Shown here piece after piece: positions 36,402 through 46,367 of a stretch of 55,965 nucleotides of DNA. Under the pieces are notes generated by a model, which worked only from the letters and a program-made list of their open reading frames with translations, was not told the origin of the DNA and did no database searches. Both the position numbers and the translations under genes were made by a program. This stretch comes from Rhodoferax sp. (GTDB lineage: Bacteria; Pseudomonadota; Gammaproteobacteria; Burkholderiales; Burkholderiaceae_C), in contig SSFF01000006.1 of NCBI GenBank assembly GCA_008015235.1, forward strand, positions 1 through 55,965, in the 5' to 3' direction. The stretch's first letter is position 1. Each line of letters opens with the position of its first letter.

Positions 36402-37520
36402 ATGACCGAACACGCGAACAGCCCCCGCATCGAGTTGCAAAGTGCACCGCAAGGTGCGCGTGTGCTGCTGCATGGGCGCTGGAGTGCTGCCCTGATGGCA
36501 CGGCATTGGAAGCATATCGACGCCATGGCGCCCGCGCTGGCCGGCGCGGTGCATTGGGACCTGCGGACCATCGTGCGCATGGACCACACCGCAGCCCAGT
36601 GGCTGTGGAACACCTGGGGGCGCCAATGGCCGGCCGCGCTGGAGGCTCTGCCGGCCCAACGCGCCATGCTGGAACGGGTGGCGCGCTTTGCGGTACCGGC
36701 CCCGGGGCCGCACCACCAGACCCCCTGGGAATGGCTGGCCAGTGTGGGCCTGTGGGGGCAACGCATCGGTGACCACCTGCTGGGGGCCTTGCGTCTGATC
36801 GGGCAATTGGCCCTGGACATAGGGACCCTGCTGCGGCACCCGCGCCAGGGTCCCTGGCGCGACCTGTCGGGCCACATCTACCGCATTGGCGCCACGGCCT
36901 TGCCGATCACGGCAGCGGTGGGCTTCCTGATCGGTGTGGTGCTGGCCTACCTGATGTCCAAGCAGTTGCGCACCTTCGGGGCCGACATCTTCATCGTCAA
37001 CATCCTGGGCCTGTCGGTCATCCGCGAGCTCGGGCCGGTGCTGGCCGCCATTCTGCTGGCTGGACGCAGCGGTTCGGCCATCACGGCGCAGATCGGGGTC
37101 ATGCGCGTCACCGAGGAAATCGATGCCATGCGCGTCATGGGTATTCCACGTGGATTTCGCCTGGTCCTGCCGCGTGCGCTGGCCATGGTGCTGGTGATGC
37201 CGCTGGTGACGGTATGGACCATCGTGGCCGCCTTGGTGGGGGGCATGGTCGTCGCCGATGTGGCGCTCGGGCTCACTCCGGGCTATTTCATCACCGCATT
37301 GCCCAAGTCGGTCGGTGTCGCCAACCTGTGGCTGGCCTGTGCGAAGTCGGCAGTGTTCGGTTTGGTGATTGCGCTGGTGGGCTGCCACTACGGCTTGCGC
37401 GTGCTGCCCAATACGCAGAGCCTGGGCGAAGGCACCACGGCTTCGGTGGTGACTTCGATCACGCTGGTGATCATCGTCAACGCCATCTTTGCCATCCTGT
37501 TCCGGGACATCGGCATATGA
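36402..37520 (+). CDS. MlaE-type ABC permease with N-terminal STAS-like region
   Basis: 372-aa inner-membrane permease of an MCE lipid-transport system. The C-terminal 260 residues are MlaE-like: AVGFLIGVVLAYLMSKQLRT, VIRELGPVLAAILLAGRSGS, then TEEIDAMRVMGI, with five or six helices. The first about 110 residues are soluble (RVLLHGRWSAAL, LRTIVRMDHTAAQWLWNTWG) and resemble a degenerate STAS domain fused to the permease. The stop overlaps the ATPase start (ATGA). It is first gene of a four-gene operon. Confidence 0.9.
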   Translation: MTEHANSPRIELQSAPQGARVLLHGRWSAALMARHWKHIDAMAPALAGAVHWDLRTIVRMDHTAAQWLWNTWGRQWPAALEALPAQRAMLERVARFAVPAPGPHHQTPWEWLASVGLWGQRIGDHLLGALRLIGQLALDIGTLLRHPRQGPWRDLSGHIYRIGATALPITAAVGFLIGVVLAYLMSKQLRTFGADIFIVNILGLSVIRELGPVLAAILLAGRSGSAITAQIGVMRVTEEIDAMRVMGIPRGFRLVLPRALAMVLVMPLVTVWTIVAALVGGMVVADVALGLTPGYFITALPKSVGVANLWLACAKSAVFGLVIALVGCHYGLRVLPNTQSLGEGTTASVVTSITLVIIVNAIFAILFRDIGI

Positions 37521-38323
37521 CCCAGGTAGCCAGCTCCGCGCCCGTGGTGGTCGACATCGACGGCTTGTGGTCGGTGTTCAAGTCCTTGCAGGGCACGGCG
37601 GTCATCCACCAGGACCTGAACCTGCGCATCCACCGTGGTGATTTCCTCACCATCGTCGGGGGATCGGGCAGCGGCAAAACCGTGCTGTTGCGCCAGATGC
37701 TGGGGCTGGAAACAGCCCACCAGGGCCGCGTCACCGTGTTGGGACAGCCGGCCGGTGCCATGGCGGCCTTGGGTGGGGCCGCCCAGGTGGGCATGCTGTT
37801 CCAGCACGGTGCCTTGTTTTCGGCCTTCTCGGTGCTGGACAACATCGCCTTTCCGCTGCGTGAATTGCGCGGCCTGCCGCCCGACCTGGTGCGCGATGTG
37901 GCCATGGTCAAGCTGCAGATGGTGGGGCTGGATGCCTCGCACGCCCACAAGATGCCGGCCGATCTGTCGGGGGGCATGATCAAGCGTGTGGCCCTGGCGC
38001 GCGCCCTGGTGCTGGACCCGCCCTTGCTGCTGCTGGACGAGCCCACGGCCGGCCTCGACCCAGACAGTTCGGACGCCTTCTGCCAGCTGCTGCGTTCGCT
38101 GCATGCCGAGCTGGGGCTGACCATCGTCATGGTGACACACGACCTCGATACCCTGTTCGAGCTCAGCACCCGGGTGGCGGTGGTGGCGGAAAAGCGGGTG
38201 CTCATCAACGCCCCGGTGCAGGACGTGCTGGCCTACGACCACCCCTTCGTGCGGGACTTCTTCCTGGGCGGGCGCGGTCACCGGGCCATGGGCCTGTTGC
38301 AGGAACGCCCGCAGAGCGTGTAG
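37517..38323 (+). CDS. MlaF-type ABC transporter ATPase
   Basis: 268-aa ATP-binding subunit. Walker A GGSGSGKT at about residue 49, Q-loop LFQHGALFSAFSVLDNIAFP, signature LSGGMIKRVALARAL, Walker B LLLLDEPTAGLDP and switch His in VTHDL. The signature variant LSGGM-x-K-R and the Q-loop are typical of MCE-linked ATPases. The ATG overlaps the permease stop by 4 bp, and the MCE protein follows after 11 bp. It powers lipid movement across the periplasm together with its neighbours. Confidence 0.94.
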   Translation: MTQVASSAPVVVDIDGLWSVFKSLQGTAVIHQDLNLRIHRGDFLTIVGGSGSGKTVLLRQMLGLETAHQGRVTVLGQPAGAMAALGGAAQVGMLFQHGALFSAFSVLDNIAFPLRELRGLPPDLVRDVAMVKLQMVGLDASHAHKMPADLSGGMIKRVALARALVLDPPLLLLDEPTAGLDPDSSDAFCQLLRSLHAELGLTIVMVTHDLDTLFELSTRVAVVAEKRVLINAPVQDVLAYDHPFVRDFFLGGRGHRAMGLLQERPQSV

Positions 38324-38334
38324 AAAGAGAATCT

Positions 38335-39333
38335 ATGGAAAACAAGTCCCATGCCATCGTCTCGGGTGTATTCGTTCTGCTGGTCGCGGCCATGCTGGTG
38401 GGGCTGGCCTATTGGCTGACCCGCGACGACACGGTGCGCACCAGTTACGAGATCTCCAGCGCCGATGCCATCACCGGGCTGCAGCCGCAGGCAGCGGTGC
38501 GCTACAAGGGCGTGCCTGTGGGGCGCGTGACCGGCATTGCGCTCGACAGCCGTGAGCGCGGTCACGTGCTCATCACCATCTCGGTCGACGAGAAGGCCCC
38601 GGTGACCCGGGCCACCGTGGCCACGCTGGCGTTCCAGGGGCTCACCGGCCTGTCCTACATCCAGCTCGACGACCAGGCCGGCGTGGCCCCCGAGCCGCTG
38701 GCTGCGGCGGGGGACGTCTTGCCGCGCATTCCCATGCAGACCAACCTGATGGCACGGCTGAGCGCGCAGGGCGGCGCCATCCTGCAGCAGGTGGAGCAGA
38801 CCACGCAGCGCGTCAATGGTCTGCTGGCACCACAGAACCAGCAGGCCCTGGTCAAGGCCATTACCCAGCTGGGCGACGCCGCGGCCAGCATCAGCGCCCT
38901 GTCGGCGCGTGCTCAAGCGGCGTTGGGCCCGGCCGATGGGCCGGGCAGCCTGAACCTGCCCCAGCTGGCCGAGGATGCCGGGGCCTCGCTGCGCAGCCTG
39001 CGCGTGGCCGGCGAGCGCATGGGTGCCAGCGCCGACGCCTTCCGGCAAGCCTCCGAGGACTACCGCAAACTGGGCCAACGCCTGGGCGAACCCGGTGGCA
39101 CCCTCGACCGCCTGAACCAGAGTGCCGAGTCCCTGAACGCCACGGCCAAGGTGCTCAACAGCAGTCTGCTGCCGAGGGTGAACCGCACCACCGAAGACAC
39201 CCACCGCGCGGTGCGCCAGGTCGGCCAGACCGCCGAGTCCTTGGCGGAGCAGCCCCAGTCCTTGTTGTGGGGCAAACCCGCCATCGTGCCCGGCCCCGGT
39301 GAAAAGGGTTTCGTCGCGCCCGCGGTCAAATAG
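38335..39333 (+). CDS. MCE-domain lipid-binding protein (MlaD/PqiB-like)
   Basis: Protein of 332 aa with one N-terminal membrane helix (GVFVLLVAAMLVGLAYWLT), then a single MCE domain (residues about 40-120: TGLQPQAAVRYKGVPVGRVT, TVATLAFQGLTGLSYIQLDD). A long helical region follows (about 130-310, Gln/Ala-rich), which would form a tunnel or needle in the hexamer. It is the substrate-contacting subunit of the transporter. The single MCE domain with a long helical tail is the arrangement seen in Mla/LetB-related systems of beta-proteobacteria. Confidence 0.92.
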   Translation: MENKSHAIVSGVFVLLVAAMLVGLAYWLTRDDTVRTSYEISSADAITGLQPQAAVRYKGVPVGRVTGIALDSRERGHVLITISVDEKAPVTRATVATLAFQGLTGLSYIQLDDQAGVAPEPLAAAGDVLPRIPMQTNLMARLSAQGGAILQQVEQTTQRVNGLLAPQNQQALVKAITQLGDAAASISALSARAQAALGPADGPGSLNLPQLAEDAGASLRSLRVAGERMGASADAFRQASEDYRKLGQRLGEPGGTLDRLNQSAESLNATAKVLNSSLLPRVNRTTEDTHRAVRQVGQTAESLAEQPQSLLWGKPAIVPGPGEKGFVAPAVK

Positions 39334-39341
39334 GAACGTTC

Positions 39342-40001
39342 ATGCCTTCGATTGCTATAAAAAATGAAGCTACTTCCCCAGTGTATGTGCGGGCGGGAAT
39401 CGTTTTTTGCCTGATTTCTGCCTTGCTTGCCGGGTGTGCCGGTCCCCGCAGTGCACCGGCACCCGAGCGCTTTGACCTGGGGCCGGCGACGCCCACGGCG
39501 GCTGCGACTGCGCCGACCGCAGTGCCCGTGTGGCTGGCCGGTGTGCAGGCCCCCAGCAGCCTGGACGGTACGCACATGCTGTACCGGTTGGACTACAGCA
39601 ACGCCCAGCAAAGCCGCGCCTATGCCCAGGCGCGCTGGAGCATGCCGGTGCCGGAGTTGCTGGAGCAGCGCCTGCGCCAGCGTCTGTCGGCAAAACATGC
39701 GGTCTTGAACCCGGCCGACGGTGTGCAGAGCCGTACGCAAGGGGTGATCCTGCGGGTCGAATTGGAAGACTTCAGCCAGGCGTTTTCCGCGGCCGACCAG
39801 GCCAGTGCCCAGGTGCGTGTGCGCGCCACCCTGAGTACCTGGCGCGGTGGGGTCGAGCAACTGTTGGCGCAGCGCAGCTTCCACGCGGCGCAGCCCTGCG
39901 CCAGTGCCGACGCCCCCGGTGGCGTGCGCGCGCTGTCTACGGCGACCGACCAGGTACTGGCCGAGTTGGAGCGCTGGCTCGATGCGACTGCAGCGCCCTG
40001 A
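39342..40001 (+). CDS. ABC-type transport auxiliary lipoprotein (PqiC-like)
   Basis: 219-aa lipoprotein with lipobox ALLAGC (Cys at about 30) followed by a domain starting RFDLGPATP, then PVWLAGVQAPSSLDGTHMLY and QARWSMPVPELLEQRLRQRL, the pattern of the ABC_trans_aux family that docks MCE assemblies at the outer membrane. It starts 8 bp after the MCE gene. Codons 4 to about 18 (IAIKNEATSPVYVRAG) are supplied by a dispersed repeat, so the n-region of its signal peptide is repeat-derived and longer than usual. Confidence 0.88.
   Translation: MPSIAIKNEATSPVYVRAGIVFCLISALLAGCAGPRSAPAPERFDLGPATPTAAATAPTAVPVWLAGVQAPSSLDGTHMLYRLDYSNAQQSRAYAQARWSMPVPELLEQRLRQRLSAKHAVLNPADGVQSRTQGVILRVELEDFSQAFSAADQASAQVRVRATLSTWRGGVEQLLAQRSFHAAQPCASADAPGGVRALSTATDQVLAELERWLDATAAP
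39352..39396 (+). repeat. dispersed ~60-bp repeat, copy 6, inside lipoprotein signal sequence
   Basis: TTGCTATAAAAAATGAAGCT followed by GTATGTGCGGGC marks a forward copy that has lost its right end. It is translated as the N-terminal residues of the PqiC-like lipoprotein. Confidence 0.65.
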
Positions 40002-40007
40002 GTGCCC

Positions 40008-40280
40008 TCAGCCCAGCTGCGTGCGCGCCTTGTCCACCCAGACCTGCAGGTTGTCCACCAAGGCGCTTTGGCTGAAGGAGCAGCTCTCTTCGGAAAACAG
40101 GGCGCTGGACTCGAGCCGCGTGAGCAGGCCCTGCAAGACCTCAGCGTAGCGCGCGGGCAAGGCCTGCAGCAGCGCGGTCTGCTGGCGTGCCTGGCGGGAA
40201 AAGCCATGGGCATCGAGCTGGCTGGTGCGCAAGGCCGCCAGTGCCGCGGACAGTGCGTCCAATTCCTGCTGCACGCTCAT
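40008..40280 (-). CDS. Small helical protein of unknown function
   Basis: Protein of 90 aa, mostly alpha-helical by pattern (VQQELDALSAALAALRTS, then QQTALLQALPARYAEVLQGL), with no signal peptide and one Cys. The ATG at 40280 overlaps the MarC stop (ATGA), so it is a translationally coupled second gene. No family was recognised. Confidence 0.7.
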   Translation of the reverse strand: MSVQQELDALSAALAALRTSQLDAHGFSRQARQQTALLQALPARYAEVLQGLLTRLESSALFSEESCSFSQSALVDNLQVWVDKARTQLG

Positions 40281-40915
40281 GTGGCGGCGCCCAGCACCGG
40301 GAACAGCTTGCCCAGGCCGTCCGACATCACCTCGACCGCCAGCGCCGCCAGGATCAGGCCCATGAGTCGCGTCATCACGTTGATGCCGGTACGCCCCAGC
40401 ACCCGCGCAATCGGCTCCGCAAGCGAAAAGCACACCGCGGTGGCCACTGCAATGACCACGCCGTAGCCCACCAGCGTGCTGAGCTGCAGGAAGGTCTTGG
40501 CCTTGTCGGCGTAGATCACCACGGTGGACATGGTGGCCGGTCCCGTGAGCAGTGGAATGGTCAGCGGCACCACGGCAATGCTGGCGCCCATGGCGGCCTT
40601 GGCGGCACCGTCTTCGAGCTCGTGGCCGGTGGACTTGGCTTCGGCCGGCTGGGCATTGAGCATGTTCATGGCGCTGATCAGCAGCAGCATGCCGCCGCCC
40701 ACCTGGAAGCTGGCCAGCGAGATGCCGAAAAATTCGAGGATGTGCAGCCCGGCCAGCGCGCACACCGCAATCACGACGAAGCAGCTGAACGAAGACACCC
40801 ATACGGTGTTGCGGCGCTGCGCCGCGCTGAAGCCTTCGGTGTAGTGGATGAAGAAGGGAATGATGGCCAGTGGGTTGACGATGGCGAGCAGGGTAACCAG
40901 CGGTTTGAGGTCCAT
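40277..40915 (-). CDS. MarC family integral membrane protein
   Basis: Protein of 212 aa with about six helices and family landmarks: LAIVNPLAIIPFFIHYTEG at the N-terminus, SFQVGGGMLLLISAMNML in the middle, and VPLTIPLLTGPATMSTVVIY. The function of MarC proteins is not established. The ATG at 40915 (MDLKPLVTLL) is the family-typical start; the open frame upstream is not hydrophobic in the right way. Overlaps the small 90-aa gene downstream. Confidence 0.9.
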   Translation of the reverse strand: MDLKPLVTLLAIVNPLAIIPFFIHYTEGFSAAQRRNTVWVSSFSCFVVIAVCALAGLHILEFFGISLASFQVGGGMLLLISAMNMLNAQPAEAKSTGHELEDGAAKAAMGASIAVVPLTIPLLTGPATMSTVVIYADKAKTFLQLSTLVGYGVVIAVATAVCFSLAEPIARVLGRTGINVMTRLMGLILAALAVEVMSDGLGKLFPVLGAAT

Positions 40916-41046
40916 GGCAGTGCATTCAGGAAGGGTGGGCGGCCATGGTAACGCAGCGCAGCCGTGCAGTGGGATGGCAGGGCCATGTAAGCCCTGGGTG
41001 ATAGAACCCATGGCGCCCTGCACCAAAAAGGCGTAGGGTGTCATCC

Positions 41047-41796
41047 ATGTTTACCACGCCCACCTTCAGTTCCTACTGGTCGGCCCCGATGATCGAGGCC
41101 AACTTCTTCATCCTGCTGCACCTGACCGGCGCCCTGGCGCTGGGTCTGCTGGTGGGCTACGAGCGCGCCTACCACGGCCGGGCCGCGGGCATGCGCACCT
41201 ACGGGCTGGTGTGCATGGCCTCGGCCGCACTTACGGTCATCGGCGGCTACTCGCATTTCTGGTACGGCGGCAGCACCACCATGACGGTGTTCAACAACGG
41301 CGACCTCACGCGCGTGATCCAGGGCATCCTGACCGGCATCGGCTTCCTGTGCGCCGGTGTCATCATGAAGGAGGGCTTCACCATCAGTGGCCTGACCACG
41401 GCGGCTTCGCTGTGGGCTGCCTCGGGCATCGGCATCCTGGTGGGGGTGGGGCTGTACATGGCGGCCATGTCGCTCGCCCTGCTCAGTGCGATCTGCATGG
41501 TCTGGGTATCCAAGCTGGAAGGGTGGCTGCCCTCGCGCCAGGCCGTGGCCATCACCTTGTGCTTTGTGCCCGGCTATGTGCCGGTGGAGTCGGCCCTGCG
41601 CGAGATGGCCAATGCGCGCGGCTACGACATTGCTGGCGGCACCATCGTGATCGCCCTGACCGAAGGGGCCTACACCTGGAATTTCGTGGCCGTGGCCCGC
41701 AGCAAGCAGAAGATGGCTCCCATTTCCGTGCTGGCCCAGGAGATGGGCAGCTTTCCGGGCGTACAAAGCTTCCAGGTGTCCTACGCCCGCAACTGA
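41047..41796 (+). CDS. MgtC/SapB family membrane protein
   Basis: Protein of 249 aa. The N-terminal domain has four or five helices with the MgtC block GLLVGYERAYHGRAAGMRTY and GILTGIGFLCAGVIMKEG followed by ISGLTTAASLWAASGIGILV. The soluble C-terminal part (about 80 residues) resembles an ACT-like tail. Family members affect Mg homeostasis or acid tolerance; the substrate is unknown. The gene is followed by the acetyltransferase 11 bp later. Confidence 0.9.
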   Translation: MFTTPTFSSYWSAPMIEANFFILLHLTGALALGLLVGYERAYHGRAAGMRTYGLVCMASAALTVIGGYSHFWYGGSTTMTVFNNGDLTRVIQGILTGIGFLCAGVIMKEGFTISGLTTAASLWAASGIGILVGVGLYMAAMSLALLSAICMVWVSKLEGWLPSRQAVAITLCFVPGYVPVESALREMANARGYDIAGGTIVIALTEGAYTWNFVAVARSKQKMAPISVLAQEMGSFPGVQSFQVSYARN

Positions 41797-41807
41797 AATT
41801 CGATTCC

Positions 41808-42308
41808 ATGGACAAGATCGCCACCCGCGACCCGCGCTTCTTCCTGCGCTTCGCCACCCCCGACGACGCCGGCCTGGTGCTGGACTTCATGAAGAAGCTG
41901 GGCACCTACCAGAAGATGGCCGACAAGATCATTGCCACCGAGGCGGGTTTGCGCAGTCTGCTGGAGCGCCAGCGCGGCGAGGCCGTGCTGGGCCTGTACG
42001 ACGGCGAACCGGTGGCCTTCGTTTACTTCTGCCAGACCTCGTCCGCGTTCATCGGGCAGTCGGGCCTGTACATCGACGGCTTTTTGGTCGATGAGCGCCT
42101 GCGCTTTAAGGGCCTGGGCCGCATACTGATGGCCTTCATGTCCAAGCTGGCGCTGGAGCGCGGCTGCCAGCGTCTGGAATGGGGGTGCCTGGACTGGAAC
42201 GAGCCCACCATCCGCTTCTACAAGAGCCTGGGCGCCTATGGCGTGGACAACATGACCATCTACCGCTTTGCCCCGGAACAGCTGCAGGCCAACGCCGCAT
42301 TATTCTGA
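41808..42308 (+). CDS. GNAT family N-acetyltransferase
   Basis: Protein of 166 aa. The acetyl-CoA binding region reads LYIDGFLVDERLRFKGLGRI then LERGCQRLEWGCLDWNEPTI and FYKSLGAYGVD, the polyamine-acetyltransferase-like form of the GNAT fold. The substrate is unknown. Probably co-transcribed with the MgtC-family gene. Confidence 0.9.
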   Translation: MDKIATRDPRFFLRFATPDDAGLVLDFMKKLGTYQKMADKIIATEAGLRSLLERQRGEAVLGLYDGEPVAFVYFCQTSSAFIGQSGLYIDGFLVDERLRFKGLGRILMAFMSKLALERGCQRLEWGCLDWNEPTIRFYKSLGAYGVDNMTIYRFAPEQLQANAALF

Positions 42309-42320
42309 GGCCCGCGGCAG

Positions 42321-43424
42321 TTAGCGGTCGGTGCGCGCGATGTAGCGCTTGCGCCAGAACAGGCCGATCAGCACGGCGGCAATCAAGCCCATGGCGCCCA
42401 TGGCCCACCAGAAGCCGCTGGCACTGTGCAGCAGTGGGATGGCGTCGAAATTCATGCCGAAGATGCCGGCAATCAGGTTCAGCGGCAGGAACACGGCAGT
42501 GAGCGCCGTGAGTGTGCGCATGATGTCGTTGGTGCGGTTGCCCTGGGCGCTGAAGTGCATCTGCACCGCAGTTTCCATGCTCTGCTCCAGGCGGCGCACG
42601 TGGTGGACCACGCGTTCGATGTGTTCCAGCACGTCGCGCGAGCGCACCTGCAACAGGTCACGTTCGCGCGATAGTGCGGGGGTCGCGGCGTCGGGCCAGG
42701 TCTTCACGGCCTCGATCCAGTCCTGGATGGCGGCGCGCTGGTCTTCGCACACTTCGTCGAGCTGGTGCAGGGACAGGCGCGCATCGAGCAGGGCCCCCCA
42801 GTTGTTGAAGCGGGTGCGGGGGTTGAGCAGCTCCACCTGCCAGTGGTCGAGCTGGTGGTTGAGTTCGCGCCGCAGCTCCAGAAAACCATCGACCATGGTG
42901 TTGACGATGCGCAGCATCAGGTCGGGAGGGCTGGTGGGCATGCGTGCGCCCGCCGCACGCGGGTCGGTGGCACTGTTCTGCAGGAGCTTGTCGGCGTAGA
43001 TGTCGCGCACCGTGCAGTCGTCGGGATGCACGCTGAGCAGCATGTTCTCCAGCACCACAAAGCCCACCGGACTGGTGTCGATGCGGCGCAGGATCGGCGG
43101 GCCGCCGCGTGGTGCCCTCGCCAAGGTGGCGCTGGCGCTGGGGCTGCCATGGCTGGCGGCCAGGCGGCGGAACACCAGCACGTCGTACTGCGCCGTGTAG
43201 TCGTAGTGGGAAGGCAGCTGGCGGTTGAGCAGGTCGGACACGTGCAGGTCCACCAGTTGGGCACCGCCCCAGTGCTGCAGTGTGGCCTGGAGGGCACCCA
43301 GATGGACCTGCAGCTCTTCGCGGGTGCAGGACACCCAAGCAAAGCTGCCCGGTGCGGGATCGCCCAGGCTCGCCAGCGATTCCACTGCCAGGATGTCACT
43401 GCCGCTCAGGCGAAAGATGCGCAT
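42321..43424 (-). CDS. CorA/ZntB family divalent metal transporter
   Basis: Protein of 367 aa. The large cytosolic N-domain has a long helix region (ERDLLQVRSRDVLEHIERVV). Two C-terminal membrane helices follow, with the family signature GIFGMNF between them (G-M-N) and a final basic tail (FWRKRYIARTDR). The periplasmic loop after GMNF is DAIPLLHSASG. It lacks the acidic M-P-E-L loop of CorA, so ZntB-like transport of Zn is as likely as Mg. It is convergent with the GNAT gene. Confidence 0.88.
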   Translation of the reverse strand: MRIFRLSGSDILAVESLASLGDPAPGSFAWVSCTREELQVHLGALQATLQHWGGAQLVDLHVSDLLNRQLPSHYDYTAQYDVLVFRRLAASHGSPSASATLARAPRGGPPILRRIDTSPVGFVVLENMLLSVHPDDCTVRDIYADKLLQNSATDPRAAGARMPTSPPDLMLRIVNTMVDGFLELRRELNHQLDHWQVELLNPRTRFNNWGALLDARLSLHQLDEVCEDQRAAIQDWIEAVKTWPDAATPALSRERDLLQVRSRDVLEHIERVVHHVRRLEQSMETAVQMHFSAQGNRTNDIMRTLTALTAVFLPLNLIAGIFGMNFDAIPLLHSASGFWWAMGAMGLIAAVLIGLFWRKRYIARTDR

Positions 43425-43434
43425 CGGTTTTTAG

Positions 43435-44632
<1,198 letters not shown>

Positions 44633-44638
44633 TCGCTC

Positions 44639-44738
44639 CGGGTAGCTTGCTACCCTCCGCTTTTCCTCCCTGAGCGGAGCCTTGATGTGTGACAGCAAAT
44701 AGGCTTACAACCCCGGCCCTGTGCTGGGGTTTTTTTTT
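44639..44738 (+). ncRNA. Candidate ~100-nt small RNA with anti-Shine-Dalgarno loop
   Basis: Lies in the 344-bp gap between hemB and the CopD/HemJ gene, with no open frame. It starts 7 bp after a promoter and contains hairpin 1 (GGGTAG 44640-44645 with CTACCC 44650-44655). Hairpin 2 follows (TCCGCT 44656-44661 with AGCGGA 44673-44678), whose loop displays CCTCCC, complementary to ribosome-binding sites. Next come a single-stranded stretch and a terminator hairpin with a long T run. The layout resembles loop-borne anti-SD small RNAs described in other proteobacteria; no family was identified. Confidence 0.6.
44709..44738 (+). terminator. Rho-independent terminator of the small RNA
   Basis: AACCCC (44709-44714) pairs with GGGGTT (44726-44731), with extra inner pairs. 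It is followed by a run of nine T residues to 44738. Confidence 0.88.
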
Positions 44739-44825
44739 GGCTATGGCACGTTGTCTTAACCTTGCTGCGCAAAGTTAGCCGTCGCTGAAACCTGCTGCGC
44801 AGGTTTTGTCTCTACACTCGGTGGG

Positions 44826-45254
44826 ATGCTCTGGGTCAAATCCTTCCATATCGTCTTCGTGGCCAGCTGGTTTGCGGGCCTGTTCTATCTTCCACGCATC
44901 TTTGTCAATCTGGCCATGGTCGAGCCCGGATCCGACAAGGAGCGTGCGCGCTTGCTGCTGATGGCGCGCAAGCTGCTGCGCTTTTCCCACATGCTGGCCG
45001 CCGTGGCAGTGGTCCTGGGCCTGTGGCTCTGGGCGGGTTATGGCATTGGTTGGGGGCCGGGCAATGGCTGGATGCACGCCAAGCTCACCCTCGTGCTGCT
45101 GGTGCTGGGCTACCACCATGCCTGCGCACGCATGCTGCGCCGCTTTGAAACCGGCGAGGTGCGCCATGGCCATGTCTGGTACCGCTGGTTCAACGAGTTG
45201 CCGGTGCTGCTGCTGATGGCCATCGTGATCCTGGTGGTCGTCAAGCCCTTCTGA
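44826..45254 (+). CDS. HemJ/CopD-like membrane protein
   Basis: 142-aa protein with four helices. Motifs typical of the UPF0093/HemJ group: VKSFHIVFVASWFAGLFYLP at the N-terminus (conserved His) and MHAKLTLVLLVLGYHHAC in the third helix (conserved Lys and His). HemJ proteins oxidise protoporphyrinogen IX to protoporphyrin IX. The sequence could also be filed under the related CopD family. Its position near hemB fits heme synthesis. The VanZ-like gene follows 8 bp later. Confidence 0.75.
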   Translation: MLWVKSFHIVFVASWFAGLFYLPRIFVNLAMVEPGSDKERARLLLMARKLLRFSHMLAAVAVVLGLWLWAGYGIGWGPGNGWMHAKLTLVLLVLGYHHACARMLRRFETGEVRHGHVWYRWFNELPVLLLMAIVILVVVKPF

Positions 45255-45262
45255 AGTCCTTC

Positions 45263-46357
45263 ATGCACAAGAGCACCGCTTGGCCACTGTCCTGGGTCTA
45301 TGTCGGGCTCATCGTGTATGCCAGCCTTTACCCGTTCGGCCCTTGGCGTGATGCCGGGCTGGTGCCCTGGTCCTACTGGCTGGCGCCGACGCCGCGGTAC
45401 TGGACTGGCTTCGATGTCACGGTCAACGTTCTGGGCTACATGCCCTTGGGTGGTTTGCTGGCCTTGGGGCTGGTGCGTTCCAACCGTGCCGCCCAGGCCC
45501 GCTTCCTGCCGGTGCTGGTGGGCCTGGTGCTGTCGGCGGGCATGGAAGCCCTGCAGAGCTACCTGCCCGCCCGGGTGCCGTCCCGGGAAGATTGCCTGCT
45601 GAACACCGCTGGAGCGTGGCTGGGTGCGGTGGTGGTCGATATCTGCTACCGCTTGGGTTGGCTCTCGCGCTGGAGCCGGATGCGGGAGCGCTGGCTGGTG
45701 GCGGAATCGCGCGGCGGGCTGGCCTTGCTGATGCTGTGGCCGCTGTCGCTGCTGTTTCCTGCGCCGGTTCCGTTCGGTCTGGGGCAGGTCATGGGGCGGG
45801 TGCAGGCGACGGTGGTGGACTGGCTGGAAGGGTCGTTTGCCCAGGACTGGTGGGAGCTGGTCGAGCCTGTCCGTGAGCCGCTTGCCCCGGGAGCGCAGGC
45901 GGTGTGTGTATTTCTGGGCCTGCTGATCGTCTTTCTGCTGGCATTCACGGTGCTGCGCGAGCGTCGCTACCGCTATCTGGGGATCGCATTCCTGGGGGGT
46001 GCCGGTGCTTTGGCGACTGCCTTGTCGTCGGCCATGAGTTGGGGGCCGCAGCATGTCTGGGGTTGGCTTGACCTGCCCAGTCAGGTGGGCATGCTGGCCG
46101 CGGTGTTGGCCGCTTGCGGTTTGGCCCTAGCGCCTTGGCGGGTGAGTGCTTCGCTGGCATTGCTGGCGCTGGGGGTGCTGTTGGTGGAGTTGAACCAGGC
46201 ACCGCACAGCCCCTATTTCGCGCAGACCCTGCAGGAGTGGGAGCAGGGGCGTTTCATCCGCTTCCATGGCCTGGCCCAGTGGCTGGGCTGGTGTTGGCCT
46301 TATGCCTGTGGTGTGTATCTGGTGGGCCGCTTGGGGCAGCGTGATCCGAAAAACTAG
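45263..46357 (+). CDS. VanZ-like family membrane protein
   Basis: Protein of 364 aa with about nine helices. The N-terminal half has the VanZ pattern: YASLYPFGPWRD, VTVNVLGYMPLGGLLALGL, then SAGMEALQSYLPARVPSRED and LNTAGAWLGA. The C-terminal half adds further helices without recognisable motifs. Function unknown; VanZ-type proteins are linked to envelope or lipid-modifying traits. Same direction and tight spacing with the genes on both sides. Confidence 0.8.
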   Translation: MHKSTAWPLSWVYVGLIVYASLYPFGPWRDAGLVPWSYWLAPTPRYWTGFDVTVNVLGYMPLGGLLALGLVRSNRAAQARFLPVLVGLVLSAGMEALQSYLPARVPSREDCLLNTAGAWLGAVVVDICYRLGWLSRWSRMRERWLVAESRGGLALLMLWPLSLLFPAPVPFGLGQVMGRVQATVVDWLEGSFAQDWWELVEPVREPLAPGAQAVCVFLGLLIVFLLAFTVLRERRYRYLGIAFLGGAGALATALSSAMSWGPQHVWGWLDLPSQVGMLAAVLAACGLALAPWRVSASLALLALGVLLVELNQAPHSPYFAQTLQEWEQGRFIRFHGLAQWLGWCWPYACGVYLVGRLGQRDPKN

Positions 46358-46367
46358 AATCCCCGCC

